Positions 62,791 to 64,000 of a stretch of DNA of 64,000 nucleotides are shown here, one piece after another (position 1 is the stretch's first letter; each line of letters begins with the position of its first letter). Both the position numbers and the translations under genes were made by a program. Below the pieces are notes generated by a model. The model did no database searches and was not told where the DNA came from. It worked only from the letters and a program-made list of their open reading frames with translations. Origin of the DNA: Diphasiastrum complanatum. Lineage: Eukaryota; Streptophyta; Lycopodiopsida; Lycopodiales; Lycopodiaceae. The stretch spans positions 5,001,125 to 5,065,124 of the forward strand of contig CM055097.1 of NCBI GenBank assembly GCA_029204225.1, given 5' to 3'.

Positions 62791-63908
62791 TACGACCGAT
62801 AATATCTCAAGCTCATGAGGGCATTGGAGATGGCCACTTTTCTACTGAAGCCACAACGAAGATTATTCTTTGAGCGGGATTGTGGTGGCCATCTTTGTTT
62901 AAAGACATGTTTGTTGTTATTAAAGCGTGTGATGTCTGTCAACGAGCAAAGAAAAATACCAAAGCAGACTTCACACCATTGACTCCCATTATAGAAGACG
63001 AAGCCTTCCATAAGTGGGGGATCGACTTTGTTGGACCAATCAGTCCAGCAGCAAAACATACCCAAGCTCGATACATCCTCATAGCCACAGATTACGCCAC
63101 TAAGTGGGTGGAGGCTCGAGCAACGAAGGACGCCAACGCAAAAACAGTTGCACATTTTTTTTACGAAAACATTATTACCCGTTTTGCCTATCTCATAGAG
63201 CTTGTTAGTGATCGCGGCACACATTTTTTAAATGCTGTCGTTGATAATCTCCTACGCCATTACCTTGTCGTTCACAGAAAAAGTACACCGTACTATCCTA
63301 GGTGTAATGGCCAGGCTGAATCAACTAACAAGACGATCTGTAAAATTTTAACCAAGATAGTTGAAACCAGTCGTTCCGATTGGGAAACAAAACTTTTCTC
63401 AGCTATCTGGGCTTACTGCACCACCCCGAAGAAAACCACTGGGTGGATTACACCTTTCCACTTAGTATATGGTCAAGAAGCAGTAATGCCCGTAGAATTC
63501 TTAGTACCTTTGCTAAGAGTTACGGACGCTTTTTCAACAGATCTCTGTGAAAAGGCTTCAATAGAACAAGAAGTCAAAACCAGGCTATTTACGTTAGCCC
63601 AGTTATGCGAGACAAGACTAATATCTTATCATGCACAACTAGTTAACAAACGACGCCAAAAGGCCTGGCATGACCGTCAGCTGCGCAATAAAGATCTACA
63701 CTTAGGTGACCAGGTGCTTCTTTATACATCAAAGAAGCACCCCAGCAAATTAAAGTTCAGAAGTAAGGGGCCATATGTTGTTAATAAAATTTTTCCTAAT
63801 GGTGCCGTCCAATTACAAACACTTGACGGGATACTCCTAGACATTGTCGTAAACGGTGGTCGTCTACGACGGTATTACGAAGAGTTGTTCTTTGTTGACC
63901 CAATTTAA
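62791..63908 (+). mobile_element. Ty3/gypsy integrase, one long frame
   Basis: From 62880 a 342-residue frame covers the end of the zinc-binding part (IKACDVCQRAKKNTKADF), the catalytic core with the three acidic motifs (KWGIDFVGPI, LVSDRGTHFL, CNGQAESTNKT), and the C-terminal part (ITPFHLVYGQEAVMPVEFL, LGDQVLLYTSKKHPSKLKF, GRLRRYYEELFFVDPI). Zinc-binding-part sequence begins just before, from about 62791. The wording and ending resemble Tat/Athila-type gypsy integrases. RT and upstream parts are absent. The integrase frame looks whole, while the element as a whole is partial; the 3' LTR would lie beyond the window edge. Confidence 0.92.
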
Positions 63909-64000
63909 CATCTTTTCCCTAGTACATATTCTACATTTCTCTATATTTTATTATTTTTAATTTTATTCTATTTTACTTCTAGTTTTGCATGCCTCGTTTC
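63909..64000 (+). other. Gypsy 3' region, AT-rich, runs off the window
   Basis: T-rich sequence after the integrase stop. No polypurine tract or LTR start is visible before the window ends. Confidence 0.4.

Overview
This window looks like nuclear DNA of a land plant with a large, repeat-rich genome. The evidence is plant-type Ty1/copia and Ty3/gypsy LTR retrotransposons over roughly half of the sequence, a spliced plant-type BRCT-domain gene, a pentatricopeptide-repeat (PPR) fragment, and seven long AG/CT microsatellites. Long gene-poor intervals and probably very long introns suggest a fern, lycophyte or gymnosperm rather than a small-genome angiosperm. That placement is an inference; nothing in the sequence fixes the species. 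There is no sign of bacterial DNA, CRISPR, rRNA or organelle gene clusters.

Left part (1-15000): a copia pol end with its polypurine tract and LTR (1-1900), a 213-bp CT tract, a decayed minus-strand retroelement remnant (about 3.9-5.85 kb), one copy of an unrecognised spliced gene family (6.7-7.6 kb), a degenerate minisatellite (9.25-9.5 kb), and two back-to-back copia remnants (10.35-15.0 kb). The second of these carries a CT microsatellite inside its RNase H part.

Middle (15000-34500): a gypsy element whose two LTR copies face each other (15.4-19.9 kb), a gypsy RT-RNase H fragment (21.5-22.4 kb), a long copia copy (22.4-26.2 kb), and a second copy of the unrecognised gene family (27.75-28.3 kb). 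A gypsy element follows (28.5-34.4 kb) with a tRNA-Asp-type primer site, a repeat array of about 20 units in its leader, and a copia fragment nested in it in reverse orientation.

Right part (34500-64000): a host-like promoter and acidic TQ-rich exon (34.95-35.95 kb), two members of a dispersed repeat with short palindromic tracts (37.5-38.2 and 52.8-53.6 kb), and a copia element with its 5' LTR (40.67-45.27 kb). A 0.59-kb miniature LTR element sits inside PPR coding sequence (46.8-47.8 kb). The best-supported host gene is a BRCT-domain protein of the plant DNA-damage-response type, with exons from 48376 to at least 54440. The TQ-rich exon at 35.4 kb could be its 5' exon, which would make a gene of about 20 kb whose introns hold several elements. 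The right end holds AG microsatellites, a long stretch without recognisable genes, and a gypsy integrase with one uninterrupted frame (62.88-63.91 kb).

No operon-like system is present. The items most worth following are the two-copy unknown gene family, the BRCT gene with a microsatellite starting at a splice donor, the miniature LTR element in the PPR gene, and the palindrome-ended dispersed repeat.
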